Positions 51,443 to 61,131 are shown, counted from the first letter of the stretch. The stretch: DNA of 64,000 bases from Lachnospiraceae bacterium (GCA_028692975.1 JAQUWF010000004.1:16677-80676), one strand, 5' to 3'. The notes: a model not told the origin generated them from the letters alone. Program-made: numbers and translations.

Positions 51443-53137
51443 TTACAATTTTTTAACCTTCACAAGGCATTCTTTCCGGTAAAAACATACTCCATAGCTT
51501 ATAATATTCCGATACCCTTCCAGCCTCAATTCTTTTGCGTAGTCTTGCTCTTTTATCTGCTGCAGGGCATCCGCACAGCCAGCGGCCATCTGCTCAAATC
51601 TTTTGGCAATTTTATATTCCATGATAATGGCGCAGCCCTGAACGGAAGGTGTCTTCATGATCAGATCAGGCCTGCCATTTCCGCTTTCCCGATTGGATTT
51701 TACGATATATCCGGGGCAGCCTTTCAACAGGCCGGCAAGAAAGCCGTGATAATAATTTTCGGCGAAGTCAAAAAAACTGATGGTCTCACCCAATTCTTCT
51801 GTAACCTTCCGGCTAAAGGTATCGGTATCCATTGTGGTGACGGCATGATACAGGGAAGAAAGATTACGGGTTTTCAGGGTTTCGTTAAACCAGTTTAGAA
51901 TGGTATTGCGGTAAATATATTTAATTTCTGCATTTGGTATTTTCAAGGTCAGATAAATCATATCTCCATCAAAACGTTTTGAAGTCATTTTAAGATATCC
52001 GGTGAAGAACAGAAAATTCCAGAGGTTATCCTGGGATTTATGAATATCTTCATAAGTAATATCTTCGTGTACCGGTTTCTCAATTGCATTGTCTTCGATG
52101 AGAAGTTCAATTTCCTGTTTTGCAGCGGGATCCGCTCTGTCAATCAGCTCCCGGACGATGCTGTTGGAGGAGGTGTTGGACCAATATGGTTTTGGAAAAG
52201 AAATCGTATTTGTGACGGCCTCTTTTACGTAATTTAAGACACTCCAGGGATTGTATACTTCTATATTTCCGAAAAGATATCCATCATACCAGTGCCGCAC
52301 TTCCTCCTTTTTTTCTAAAATCTGGTAAAACTGCAGCAGCTGTTCGACTTCTGCCTGTACAAACCCAAAATATTCAGCATAATTCTGATTCAGGACAGAA
52401 AATATTTCCAGGTTATTTAATCCGGTAAAAATGGATTCTTTGCTGATACGCAGACATCCGGTAATTACGGAAAACTCCAAACTGTCATTTGTTTTTAAGG
52501 CAGACTCAAACAGAGAACGGATAAAATCAATCATTTGTCCGTAGAATCCTCTGAAATAGGAGCTTTCTAAAGGCACGTCGTATTCATCAATCAAAATGAT
52601 CACTTTCTTATGATGATACATTTCCAGGCAGTGGGAAAGAAATTCCAGAGACTTTGCATAATCAATTCCATCGGCACGCCGTTCCCAGATTTTAGTGAAT
52701 TTTACGCGGTCTGCGGACGGAAGAACTTCCTTTTGCAAGATATACGAATGGCGGCCGAATTCCTTGGAAATTTCATCAATCAGGCTGGCGTAGGCCATTT
52801 CAAAATCAGGCTGTCTGGCAGATTTTAAGGAGAGAGAAATAACGGGGTACTGGCAAAATTCATTTCGGTAATATTCACCCGCAGTAAAAATATGCTTTCC
52901 TTCAAAATAGTGCTGATTGTTTATTTCGCTGCCATCCGGATTGAACTCCTGCTCAAAGTAGGTTTTGATCATGCTGAGAGCGAGTGTTTTTCCAAAACGC
53001 CGGGGCCTGGTAATCAGGTTTACCTTTCCCTGATTATCCAGAAGATTTTTTATAAGCAGGGTTTTATCCACATAATAGTATTTTTTATCAATAAGCTCTT
53101 TGTAGTTATCAATACCAATGGCTAACGGCATCTTCAT
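51443..53137 (-). CDS. AAA-ATPase-like / PD-(D/E)XK nuclease-like fusion protein
   Basis: A 564-residue protein of the family common in gut Bacteroidetes and Clostridia (AAA-ATPase-like N-terminus, PF09820-type, and PD-(D/E)XK C-terminus, DUF1703-type). It starts LAIGIDNYKELIDKKYYYVD. The P-loop is RPRRFGKTLALSM, Walker B is VIILIDEYDVPL, and ITGCLRISKESIFTGLNN follows. The nuclease core near the C-terminus is GRPDLIMK and IIMEYKIAKR (D, E, K). Its function is not established; roles in defence or mobility have been guessed. The promoter shares 22 of 24 bases with that of the Rpn gene at 5373. The start is at the ATG at 53137. Confidence 0.88.
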   Translation of the reverse strand: MKMPLAIGIDNYKELIDKKYYYVDKTLLIKNLLDNQGKVNLITRPRRFGKTLALSMIKTYFEQEFNPDGSEINNQHYFEGKHIFTAGEYYRNEFCQYPVISLSLKSARQPDFEMAYASLIDEISKEFGRHSYILQKEVLPSADRVKFTKIWERRADGIDYAKSLEFLSHCLEMYHHKKVIILIDEYDVPLESSYFRGFYGQMIDFIRSLFESALKTNDSLEFSVITGCLRISKESIFTGLNNLEIFSVLNQNYAEYFGFVQAEVEQLLQFYQILEKKEEVRHWYDGYLFGNIEVYNPWSVLNYVKEAVTNTISFPKPYWSNTSSNSIVRELIDRADPAAKQEIELLIEDNAIEKPVHEDITYEDIHKSQDNLWNFLFFTGYLKMTSKRFDGDMIYLTLKIPNAEIKYIYRNTILNWFNETLKTRNLSSLYHAVTTMDTDTFSRKVTEELGETISFFDFAENYYHGFLAGLLKGCPGYIVKSNRESGNGRPDLIMKTPSVQGCAIIMEYKIAKRFEQMAAGCADALQQIKEQDYAKELRLEGYRNIISYGVCFYRKECLVKVKKL

Positions 53138-53175
53138 ATGGAATGTACTCCCTTCTGTTTTTGCAGGCTGCTTTC

Positions 53176-53205
53176 AGTATAGCAGAATATGTGGTAAATG
53201 TCATG
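53176..53205 (-). promoter_or_regulatory. promoter of the AAA/PD-(D/E)XK gene, shared motif
   Basis: On the minus strand ATGACA and TATACT are 17 bases apart. The spacer and -10 box match those of the Rpn gene promoter at 6361-6384 except for two bases. Confidence 0.6.
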
Positions 53206-53948
53206 CCTGTGCAAAGAAATATTGCAGTATCAGGTGCGGAACTTTTCCTTGTGGTTCCGAAGAGGGAATCAGGTGTAAATCCTGAGCGAACTGGTCACTG
53301 TATTCAGGGAGTGAGCTTCAATAACCATTGCATAGCCCATGTATGCGAGAAGGAGAAGTGAGCGATGATCTGTAAGTCAGGAAACCTGCCTGGTATATGA
53401 GATGTGCTCCAGATACAGCGCAAGCATCCATTCATGAGAAATCCACCGGATTTCGCATGATCATTTCCGGTGTTCTGCTATGGGTAGCAGTCACTATTAT
53501 TTGGAAGTTTCTCCTTATATTTTCTGACTCTCCGGTGGCCCTTGCCAGCCACCAGGGATTTTTTAATGGAAATTCTGATACTGGGCATTAAATTCGTAAT
53601 ACTTGGGGCAGTGAACACCGGCTATCAGGATGTCTTTCGTGCCATTCATGAGTGTATCAATGGCTCTCTGGATGGATATGCCAATTATAAAGTATTGATC
53701 TATATGCGATTCCCCTGTATTATAATGGCTGTTGCTTACCGGTATATTCATCTGTGCCGGAGATGAGGAACCTTGCATCATGTTATTTATATCATAAGAA
53801 AGTTTGCCCTATGATATAAATGCACTTTGTGCGCCTGCGCAGGCAATGTCCTAATTGAGTGCGCACATTACAATTAGAGGAACAGCAGGGAGAAGAAATT
53901 CATACCTGCTGTTTCTTCATTAACAGGAAAATTTCAAACAGCCTCTGG
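53206..53948. other. intergenic stretch with hairpins and no convincing gene
   Basis: I see no supported gene. A minus-strand frame of 72 codons (53563-53781) reads plausible protein (SHIDQYFIIGISIQRAID) but lacks a ribosome site and family match. Structures present: a stem CCGGTGGC/GCCACC with six T residues (53530-53564) that would end a plus-strand transcript; a perfect 12-bp stem ATTTATATCATA/TATGATATAAAT (53785-53821); and AACAGCAGG/CCTGCTGTT (53881-53913). The stretch may be the remains of a decayed gene. Confidence 0.5.
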
Positions 53949-53977
53949 TTGAACAATATCTTATTATAGGATAAAAT
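53949..53977 (+). promoter_or_regulatory. promoter of the binding protein-kinase-regulator operon
   Basis: TTGAAC (53949-53954) and TAAAAT (53972-53977) are 17 bases apart. Transcription would begin near 53984, placing the hairpin element at 53995 at the very 5' end of the message. Confidence 0.6.
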
Positions 53978-53994
53978 TATACTAATGATTGTGT

Positions 53995-54038
53995 CAGCCC
54001 CTTTGCCACAGGCAAATTCAGGAGGGGCTGATGTTCAA
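53995..54038 (+). promoter_or_regulatory. repeated hairpin leader element
   Basis: The outer arms are CAGCCCCT and AGGGGCTG, a compensatory A-T to C-G change against the common CAGCCCAT/ATGGGCTG. The inner stem is TTTGCC/GGCAAA, and the tail is GATGTTCAA. It ends just before the AGGGGGG ribosome site of the gene at 54053. Confidence 0.75.
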
Positions 54039-54052
54039 TAAGGGGGGCGGCC

Positions 54053-55597
54053 ATGATGAAAAAAGTGATGAATCAGAAAGGCAGAAAGTACCTGGCGGTG
54101 TTCCTTCTTTTGCTCTGCCTCACAGCAGTTGTTTGCGCAGTGGCTTCTTGGTATCATACAAAGACAGGAGAAGATATTGCGGCACCGGAGCCTATGGTGG
54201 AGGAATTGTTTGGAAACAAGAAGAGCGCCTTTGGAAATGTGACGGCACCGGCCTCTTTTGACTGGAAGCAGTGTGACGGAACCACCCTGGATTTTATTGT
54301 GGAGAATAATATTAATGCCAATATTCTGTCGAAGGAATGTGCGAAATTCACGGAAGTAACCGGTATCAATGTTCGGTTTCGAAATGTGGATTTTGAGACT
54401 ATGACGGATCAGATTAATATGGAATTTATTTCTCAGGCGGGGCAGTATGATCTGATTTATATTGATCCTTATCAGACGCTGCCAAGGTTCAGTGACAGCC
54501 TGGAGGATTTGAATTATTTTGAAAAAAATGAGGAATATCCTCATATTGTAGGAGGACTGGAAAGCTTTTCCGAAGAGCAGGTAAAGATATGCTCTTATTA
54601 TTTAGATGAAGATAAATTGTGTGCGGTTCCTTTTGATTCCACTACCATGATTTTATATTACCGGAAGGATATTTTTGAAAAATATGCGGAGAAGATGACG
54701 GCGGATCTGGGCTATGTGCCATCTCCGGGCAGCCGGGAATTTACCTGGGAGCGCTATTTGGAGGTGGCGGACTGGCTGGAGAAGAATGTGAGCCGGGAAG
54801 AGCTGCAGTATCCATGTGTGACTATGGCGGCTCATCATAATTCTTCTTACGTAGAATTTTCCAGCATTATGAGTGCATATGGCGGGGATTATTTTGAAGA
54901 TGAGGATGTTTCCTTGCTGGGGACCGGAAGCGAAATGGAAATTCAATCGAACAGTGAAGGGTTTGTGAAAGCATTGGCGGTTTATCAAAAGCTGACCAGA
55001 CAGACCACAAAACAGAGCGGCAGGCTGAACTGGGATCAGAGCGCGGAGCTTTTTAAAAAAGGAAAAGTCGGAATGATGGTGAACTGGGACGAGAACGCAG
55101 CTATGATTGAGAATGAAAATGATTCAGCGGTGGCCGGAAAGACCGGCTATTCGGTGCTTCCTTATGGAGACAGCAAGAGTGCCAATATCTATGGAGGTTC
55201 GGGGGTAGGGATTAACAAATATATTTCGGAAGATCATAAGCTTGCTTCCTGGATGTTTATTGTATGGTGCACCTCTCCGGAGATTCAGATACTTACGTTT
55301 CTGGAAAAAGAAGGGGGAAATATGCCAACCCGCTCCAGCCTGCTTCATCTGATCGCGGCTCAGTACATAATGATCCTGCCTCAGGCGCCGGCGGTGATCA
55401 ATGCGCAGAAGCAGTCTTATGTGTATTACAGGCCAAAGCTGGAGACGGAGTATGAATTTGAAAAAATGATGCAGGAGAATCTGGAAACGCTGCTGCTGGA
55501 GGAGGTTACACCGGAAGAGGTGGGAGAAAATATCAGGACAGAGTGGATGGCGATACGGCAGGAACATCTCAGTGAGAATGTGCTTCCGTCTCTATAG
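54053..55597 (+). CDS. family 1 extracellular solute-binding protein, probably membrane-anchored
   Basis: A 514-residue protein of the SBP_bac_1 class (maltose-binding-like), unlike the CUT2 binding proteins around it. One N-terminal hydrophobic segment (YLAVFLLLLCLTAVVCAVAS) has no clear cleavage site or lipobox, so it may stay as an anchor. The fold includes DFIVENNINANILSK, then YDLIYIDPYQTLPRF, VPFDSTTMILYYRKDIFEKY and KVGMMVNWDENAAM. No CUT1 permease is nearby. It is followed by a YesM-type kinase and a YesN regulator, so it may present a ligand to the kinase rather than feed a transporter. It is preceded by a hairpin leader element and a promoter. Confidence 0.85.
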   Translation: MMKKVMNQKGRKYLAVFLLLLCLTAVVCAVASWYHTKTGEDIAAPEPMVEELFGNKKSAFGNVTAPASFDWKQCDGTTLDFIVENNINANILSKECAKFTEVTGINVRFRNVDFETMTDQINMEFISQAGQYDLIYIDPYQTLPRFSDSLEDLNYFEKNEEYPHIVGGLESFSEEQVKICSYYLDEDKLCAVPFDSTTMILYYRKDIFEKYAEKMTADLGYVPSPGSREFTWERYLEVADWLEKNVSREELQYPCVTMAAHHNSSYVEFSSIMSAYGGDYFEDEDVSLLGTGSEMEIQSNSEGFVKALAVYQKLTRQTTKQSGRLNWDQSAELFKKGKVGMMVNWDENAAMIENENDSAVAGKTGYSVLPYGDSKSANIYGGSGVGINKYISEDHKLASWMFIVWCTSPEIQILTFLEKEGGNMPTRSSLLHLIAAQYIMILPQAPAVINAQKQSYVYYRPKLETEYEFEKMMQENLETLLLEEVTPEEVGENIRTEWMAIRQEHLSENVLPSL

Positions 55598-55724
55598 GCG
55601 GTGGGCGGCAATTTAGCCCCGGCGGCGGGTTATCAGTCCTCCGCTGAGATTGTGGTTGTGAGTCCTGCAGCAGGAATGCAGAGGCATTATGGAATGGCGG
55701 ACAGGGCTTTTGGGAGGAGACAGG

Positions 55725-57479
55725 ATGAGGTCAGAAAAACGGGACAGGCGAAAAAAAATTCAATGGCAGATGATGGGTGCTGTTATGATGATAGCCCTGG
55801 TAATCAGTGTCCTCTTTATTATTGTGTTTCAGAGCATGAGAAAAGTGATCACCCGTCAATACAGCGATGCTGCCCAGCAGTCAGTATCCGTGGTGGCAGA
55901 AAATATTGATTACATATTGCAGGAGCTGGAAAATCAGACAAACTCTATTTTGCTGAATCAGGAGCTGATCGCCAGCTTTCGCAGCGGAAAAAAAGAGGAG
56001 TTCTGTTCCCAGTTAAACAGTTATTTCCTTTCAGGCATTTATATGGAAGGAATTTATATTGTGGGTGCTCAGAGATACTGGTATGTGGGTTCCGATATTT
56101 CTGAGGATCAAAATAAAATCAGAATTCAGCCGCTGGAGGAGACTTCCGGAGAGATTGTCTGGCTGCCCACCAGAACAATGGAGATACGAATTTTGTCCGG
56201 TCTCATTCCAAAGGCATGTTTTTCTCTGGGACGAAAGATCGTGGATGTTCATTCGCTGCAGGAACTGGGTTATATGGTGGTGGAACTGAATGAAGATATT
56301 CTGAATGAAACCTGCCTGACACTGACGGAGGATGGCAGCGATGTGCTGATCGTGGACAGAGAACAGAATGTGATCAGCTCCAGTGAAAGCAGTGTCTCTT
56401 CGGCACTGGCAGAGGATTCGCTGCATCTGGATGCGATTCTGAGACAAAAGGGCGCTGGAAGCTATACCTATCAGGAAAATGGAAAATCCTTTGTGTCACT
56501 GTATGCACCATTAAATAAAGGGAACTGGACGGTCATTAAGACCATTCCTCAGTCAGTGCTCTATGGTGAAGTGGAGCGGCTGCAGAGAGGGATTGTGACC
56601 GGATCCTTGATTTTGCTGGTTCTTTTACTGGCGGGGACATGGCTTTACTTCAAAAGAATTACAGATCCCATCAAGAAAATCATAGGTCAGATGAAAAAGG
56701 TAGAAGAAGGAAATCTGCAGGTGCAGGTGGATACGGATGTGCAGAATGAATTTGGAAATCTGGGCGAGAGCTTCAACCATATGATCGTGCGGGTGAGGGA
56801 GCTGATGGAAACGGTAGTGGCTGCAGAGCGCAGCAAAAAAGAACTGGAGCTGGAGGTGCTCCATGCGCAGATCAACCCCCATTTCCTGTACAATACCCTC
56901 AGCACCATTCGTTTTATGGCGAAGATAAAGGGGGAGGAGAGCATCAGCAGCGCAATTGTGGCTTTGACGAAATTACTGCGGATCAGTATCAGCTTTGGAA
57001 AAGAAATGATCCAGTTGAAGGAAGAAATCAGCTATGTCGATAACTATATGCTGATCCAGCGGCTGCGGTTTAACCAGAGGTTTCACTATGAATATAATCT
57101 GCTGCCGGAGCATGAGAAGATTCTGGTTCCAAAATTGATTTTGCAGCCAATTGTGGAGAATGCACTGATTTACGGAATGGAAGAGAGCAGTGAAGACCAG
57201 GAAAAGGTCCTGAATATTAAAATATATACGAAAAATGTGGAGAATGGGGTAGAAGTTGTGGCTCAGGACAACGGCCCGGGAATGACAAAAGAGAGGATAC
57301 AGGAAATTTTTCGGGAGGAAAAGGATATTAATAAGTTCAGCAAGGTGGGATTGAATAATGTGAACCAGCGTATCAAGCTTTATTGCGGGGAGAGCTATGG
57401 AATTTTGATTGATTCAGAGCCGGGCAGGGGCACCAGAATTATTATCCGGCTGCCCGCAGCGCAGGACAGTGAAAAATAA
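55725..57479 (+). CDS. YesM-like sensor histidine kinase
   Basis: A 584-residue kinase. Transmembrane helix 1 is at about residues 18-36, an extracellular sensor region at 37-290, and helix 2 at 291-309. A HAMP domain (FKRITDPIKKIIGQMKKV) follows. The His_kinase domain has H386 in AQINPHFLYNTLS and an ATPase domain with PIVENALIYGMEE and DNGPGMTKERI. The ATG at 55725 follows GGGAGGAG. Its full-sized sensor contrasts with the kinase of the GRE locus. It probably reads sugar occupancy, perhaps via the binding protein before it. Confidence 0.9.
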   Translation: MRSEKRDRRKKIQWQMMGAVMMIALVISVLFIIVFQSMRKVITRQYSDAAQQSVSVVAENIDYILQELENQTNSILLNQELIASFRSGKKEEFCSQLNSYFLSGIYMEGIYIVGAQRYWYVGSDISEDQNKIRIQPLEETSGEIVWLPTRTMEIRILSGLIPKACFSLGRKIVDVHSLQELGYMVVELNEDILNETCLTLTEDGSDVLIVDREQNVISSSESSVSSALAEDSLHLDAILRQKGAGSYTYQENGKSFVSLYAPLNKGNWTVIKTIPQSVLYGEVERLQRGIVTGSLILLVLLLAGTWLYFKRITDPIKKIIGQMKKVEEGNLQVQVDTDVQNEFGNLGESFNHMIVRVRELMETVVAAERSKKELELEVLHAQINPHFLYNTLSTIRFMAKIKGEESISSAIVALTKLLRISISFGKEMIQLKEEISYVDNYMLIQRLRFNQRFHYEYNLLPEHEKILVPKLILQPIVENALIYGMEESSEDQEKVLNIKIYTKNVENGVEVVAQDNGPGMTKERIQEIFREEKDINKFSKVGLNNVNQRIKLYCGESYGILIDSEPGRGTRIIIRLPAAQDSEK

Positions 57480-57568
57480 CAGGATTAAGACGGCGGCTGA
57501 ATTACGCCCGTCTCACCACGAAGGAAAAGGATAAAAATAAGAAAATGGCTGGGAGGAAGTGGCACGCT

Positions 57569-59179
57569 ATGTATAAGGTAATGATAGTGGATGATGAGAT
57601 ACTGGTAAGGATTGGGCTGCGTTCTATGATTGACTGGGAAGGCCTGGGATTTCAGATCGTGGGAGAGGCCGGCAATGGAGAAGCGGCCTATGAAAAATGT
57701 CTGGTTCTGCGGCCGGATGTGCTGATTACCGATATTAAAATGCCGCAAAAGGATGGATTTTGGCTGATTGAAAAAGTGCGGGAACTGAATCCCCAGATCG
57801 AAGTGATTGTGCTGACGGCTTACGATGAGTTTGAATATGTCCGTAAGGTGATGAAGCTGCAGGTATCGGATTATATTCTGAAGGCGGAAATGGAAGAAAA
57901 GGAAATAGAAGATATTTTGCTGGCAAAAAAACAAAACCTGGACCGCAGGCAGCAGGGAAACGCTGAAAATACGGAGGATAACGCGGAAGAAAAAAGGCAG
58001 GAGCAGGAAGAGGAGCTGCTGCTGGGGCTTTTGCTGAATGATTATAAGCCGCTGGAGCTGGTGAAAGAAAAATTCGAAAAAATGGGGATACCCTGGAATC
58101 AGGATTCTTATTGCTTTCTGCAGTTGGATTTTTCTTCTTCCATGCCGAAAGAATATTTTGCAATGGAAAAAACAAGCGGACTTTTATTTGCCTGTAAACA
58201 GTTGATTTCCCATCGCTTACAGGAGAAATACAGAATTTGCCTGAGTAAGCAGTTTGGCATGTCTATTACCTGTTTTCTGCTTTCGAAAAATATTTCGGAA
58301 AAGCAACTGCTGTCGGAGCTGCAGGATATTCATGAGGCTATCCGGCAGTATTTCAATATTTCTTTTCAAAGTGCCAGCTCCAGAATCGAGACAACACTGG
58401 AGGAAATCCGAGGTCAGGGCGCCTGGATCTACCGGGCGGCAGATGTGCTGTTTTCGGTGGAAGAGGGAGGACATATTACCCAGGAAAAGGAGGAAAATAC
58501 CGTCAGGGAATGTGAACGGATGACGGTATATTCTGAAGCGGAAGTGCTGGAGATTACGGAATGTCTGCTGAATGGAGATACAAAAGGCTGGCAGGAGGCG
58601 GTGAAGGAAATAAAAGAAAGGTGCCGGAGATATCTGTTTTCATCTATGAATCTGAAGCTTCTGATGGTGCAGTTGGCCAATACTCTCCTCAAAAACTGCC
58701 AGACAGGGGAGACGGATCATGATGAAAGGCTCCTTGCCTATCAGAAGGATATGATAGAGGCCGTGAATCTGCATGCGCTGTTTCAGGATTTGTCCGGATA
58801 TATAGAGTGCGTGCAGGAAATACTGCAGGAATCTTCTCTGGGCAATGTGGAACTGCTGCTGAGAAAGGCAGAAACATATGTGGATAAAAATTATAAAAAC
58901 AGAATTGTAGTGGATGATGTGGCAAGTTATCTTGGAATTTCACCCTACTATTTTTCCAATCTGTTCCGGAAATTCCGGAATATTAAATTTACTTCCTATT
59001 TAAATCAGGTCCGGATCGAACATGCACAGAAACTTCTGCGGGATCCCAGGATAACGGTCTCTCAGGTTTACGAGGAGACCGGCTTCAATGATCAGTCCTA
59101 TTTCAGCAAGACATTTAAAAAATATACAGGAATGACAGTTACGGAATATAAGGAAAAAAACATCGCAGCGAGAGAGTGA
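57569..59179 (+). CDS. AraC-type response regulator (YesN-like)
   Basis: A 536-residue regulator with a receiver domain (D55 in LITDIKMPQ; VSDYILKAEMEEKE, where alanine replaces the usual proline after the conserved lysine). An acidic linker (EEKRQEQEEELLLG) and a variable middle follow. The C-terminal AraC domain contains VVDDVASYLGISPYYFSNLF and VSQVYEETGFNDQSYFSKTF. The ATG at 57569 follows GGGAGGA. The CUT2 operon starting at 59623 is the likely target, being next on the same strand with a poor -35 box. Confidence 0.88.
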   Translation: MYKVMIVDDEILVRIGLRSMIDWEGLGFQIVGEAGNGEAAYEKCLVLRPDVLITDIKMPQKDGFWLIEKVRELNPQIEVIVLTAYDEFEYVRKVMKLQVSDYILKAEMEEKEIEDILLAKKQNLDRRQQGNAENTEDNAEEKRQEQEEELLLGLLLNDYKPLELVKEKFEKMGIPWNQDSYCFLQLDFSSSMPKEYFAMEKTSGLLFACKQLISHRLQEKYRICLSKQFGMSITCFLLSKNISEKQLLSELQDIHEAIRQYFNISFQSASSRIETTLEEIRGQGAWIYRAADVLFSVEEGGHITQEKEENTVRECERMTVYSEAEVLEITECLLNGDTKGWQEAVKEIKERCRRYLFSSMNLKLLMVQLANTLLKNCQTGETDHDERLLAYQKDMIEAVNLHALFQDLSGYIECVQEILQESSLGNVELLLRKAETYVDKNYKNRIVVDDVASYLGISPYYFSNLFRKFRNIKFTSYLNQVRIEHAQKLLRDPRITVSQVYEETGFNDQSYFSKTFKKYTGMTVTEYKEKNIAARE

Positions 59180-59188
59180 CTCCCGCAG

Positions 59189-59210
59189 CAAAAACGCAGA
59201 GGTGTTTTTG
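59189..59210 (+). repeat. small repeated hairpin, second copy
   Basis: CAAAAA and TTTTTG pair across a 10-base loop CGCAGAGGTG. The copy at 50395-50416 has CAAGAA/TTCTTG and loop CGCAGGGGAA, a compensated G-C to A-T change. Confidence 0.45.
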
Positions 59211-59249
59211 AACGGAGCACGATAGGAGATGCAGTCCCGAAGAAAAATC

Positions 59250-59351
59250 AGGGCTGTCGCATAAAGTGAAGGGATGGGGCGCAGCTTGCAGCCGAAATAA
59301 TAGATGGCTGCAGACGGTGCTCCATCCTCCCTTTGTGTGACAGCCCTTTTT
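59250..59351 (+). terminator. long terminator hairpin after the two-component operon
   Basis: AGGGCTGTC (59250-59258) pairs with GACAGCCCT (59339-59347), followed by a T run. GGGATGG/CCATCC-type and GCAGCC/GGCTGC stems nest inside. The remaining gap to 59622 is A/T-rich and holds a possible -10 box TATACT (59582-59587) with no good -35, as expected of an activator-dependent promoter. Confidence 0.7.
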
Positions 59352-59622
59352 CTGATTTGCAGTCAGATGAATGGAAAGATGACAGGAAGCCGGTGCAAAA
59401 TGAGGGGGCGGGACCTCCCTGCCTGACAAGGGCGTCATTTGAGACCACATGTAAAACAGAAACATAAAAAAGTACCTGAAAAATCAAAAAATTACCAAAG
59501 CACAGGCCGTTTTTTTGAAAAAACAATAAAAATTACATAAACTCTTTGGTTTCATTTCTTAAAACGAACCGTAAAAATTGCTATACTGAGACCAACATTT
59601 AGAAAAGAAAAAGGAGAGAGAC

Positions 59623-61116
59623 ATGGAACAGGAAATTAAGTTAAGGGTTTCTGGGATTGAAAAGTCTTTCCCTGGTGTCAAGGCATTGAGCAATATTGAA
59701 TTCAGCGTCCGAAAGGGAACGGTTCATGCGCTGTGTGGAGAAAATGGTGCTGGAAAATCTACTTTAATGAAGATTATCAATGGAATTTATAAGCCGGATA
59801 AGGGCCAGATTTTTGTGGACGAAAAGCCGGTAAAAATTCAGAGCCCCATTCAGGCCAGAAGCTACGGCATCGCAATGATTGCTCAGGAATTAAATTATGT
59901 GCCTGAAATGTCAGTGGAGGAAAACCTGTTTTTGGGCAGACTTCCGGTGAAAAAGATGGGAAATGTGGATTGGAAGCTGCTGCGGAAAAAGACCGAAGAG
60001 TTTTTGAAGAAAGAGGGGCTGCCCTACGGAGCATCCCAGAAGATGAAAACTCTGACAGTATCTGACATACAGATGCTGGAGATTATTAAGGCAATTTCCA
60101 ATGATGCTCAGATTATTGTGATGGACGAGCCCACATCTGCCATTACCCAGAGGGAAGTAGATACACTCTTTGAGAAAATAGCAATGCTGAAGGAACAGGG
60201 AGTCAGCATTATCTACATATCTCATAAGATGGATGAGGTGTTTCAGATTGCGGATGATATTACCGTGCTGAGAGATGGCGCAGTAGTAGAAACTCATCCC
60301 GCCAGTGAACTGGATGTGGACAAAGTAATTTCTCTGATGGTCGGCAGAAAAATGGATAACATTTATCCGAAAGAACCGGCACAGATCGGGGAAACGCTGC
60401 TGGAAGTAAAAGACTTATACAGTGACGGAGTTTTTAAAGATATCAGTTTTAATGTAAAAAAAGGAGAAATTATCGGCTTTGCCGGACTGGTGGGAGCGGG
60501 AAGAACGGAAGTGATGCGTGCCATTTTTGGTCTGGACAGCTATACTTCAGGATCTATTCGAAAATCAGGACAGGAGATTACCATACATAAAGTGGCGGAC
60601 AGCATTCGGAACAGTATCATTATGCTTTCGGAGGATCGGCGCAGATATGGTATTATTCCGGTTCGCAGTGTTACAGAAAATGCCAGCATCGCCAGTCTGG
60701 AGAAATTTATTTATGGCGGTTATGCCCATGAAAAAGAAGAACGGGAGACGGTCAGTCAATATTTTCAGAAGATGAATGTAAAGACTCCGACCATGGAAAC
60801 TGCGATACAGTCTCTGAGCGGCGGTAATCAGCAGAAAGTTCTTCTGGCCAAATGGATGCTTCGGGATCCGGAAATATTGATCCTGGATGAACCCACCAGA
60901 GGAATTGATGTGGGCGCGAAATATGAAATTTATAAACTAATGACAGAAATAGCAAAGGACGGCAAGGCGGTTATTATGGTATCTTCTGAACTGCCGGAGC
61001 TGATCGGCATGTGTGACCGCATCTATGTTATGAATCAGGGAAAAATCAGCGGAGAACTGAAACGCAGCGAATTTTCGCAGGAGGCAATCATGCGGTTTGC
61101 TACGGGAACAAGGTAG
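59623..61116 (+). CDS. CUT2 sugar ABC transporter ATP-binding protein (two NBDs)
   Basis: A 497-residue RbsA-type double ATPase. NBD1: GENGAGKST, IAQELNYVPEMS, IVMDEPTSAITQ, ISHKMDE. NBD2: GLVGAGRTEVM, LSGGNQQKVLLAKWM, LILDEPTRGIDVGA. The signature position of NBD1 reads LTVSDIQMLEI, a relaxed form. AAGGAGAG precedes the ATG. In this operon the order is ATPase, permease, binding protein, the reverse of the other systems. Confidence 0.92.
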   Translation: MEQEIKLRVSGIEKSFPGVKALSNIEFSVRKGTVHALCGENGAGKSTLMKIINGIYKPDKGQIFVDEKPVKIQSPIQARSYGIAMIAQELNYVPEMSVEENLFLGRLPVKKMGNVDWKLLRKKTEEFLKKEGLPYGASQKMKTLTVSDIQMLEIIKAISNDAQIIVMDEPTSAITQREVDTLFEKIAMLKEQGVSIIYISHKMDEVFQIADDITVLRDGAVVETHPASELDVDKVISLMVGRKMDNIYPKEPAQIGETLLEVKDLYSDGVFKDISFNVKKGEIIGFAGLVGAGRTEVMRAIFGLDSYTSGSIRKSGQEITIHKVADSIRNSIIMLSEDRRRYGIIPVRSVTENASIASLEKFIYGGYAHEKEERETVSQYFQKMNVKTPTMETAIQSLSGGNQQKVLLAKWMLRDPEILILDEPTRGIDVGAKYEIYKLMTEIAKDGKAVIMVSSELPELIGMCDRIYVMNQGKISGELKRSEFSQEAIMRFATGTR

Positions 61117-61131
61117 TGTAAGGGGGAAAAG

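Noticed and set aside
53143..53361. 72-codon plus-strand frame after the AAA gene
   Set aside because: Overlaps the AAA gene promoter, has no ribosome site and no recognisable sequence.
53563..53781. 72-codon minus-strand frame
   Set aside because: Reads like protein in part but lacks a ribosome site and any family I recognise; kept only as a possible relic.
57735..58175. 146-codon minus-strand frame opposite the response regulator
   Set aside because: Low-complexity alanine/proline/phenylalanine content typical of an antisense frame; the plus-strand gene is certain.
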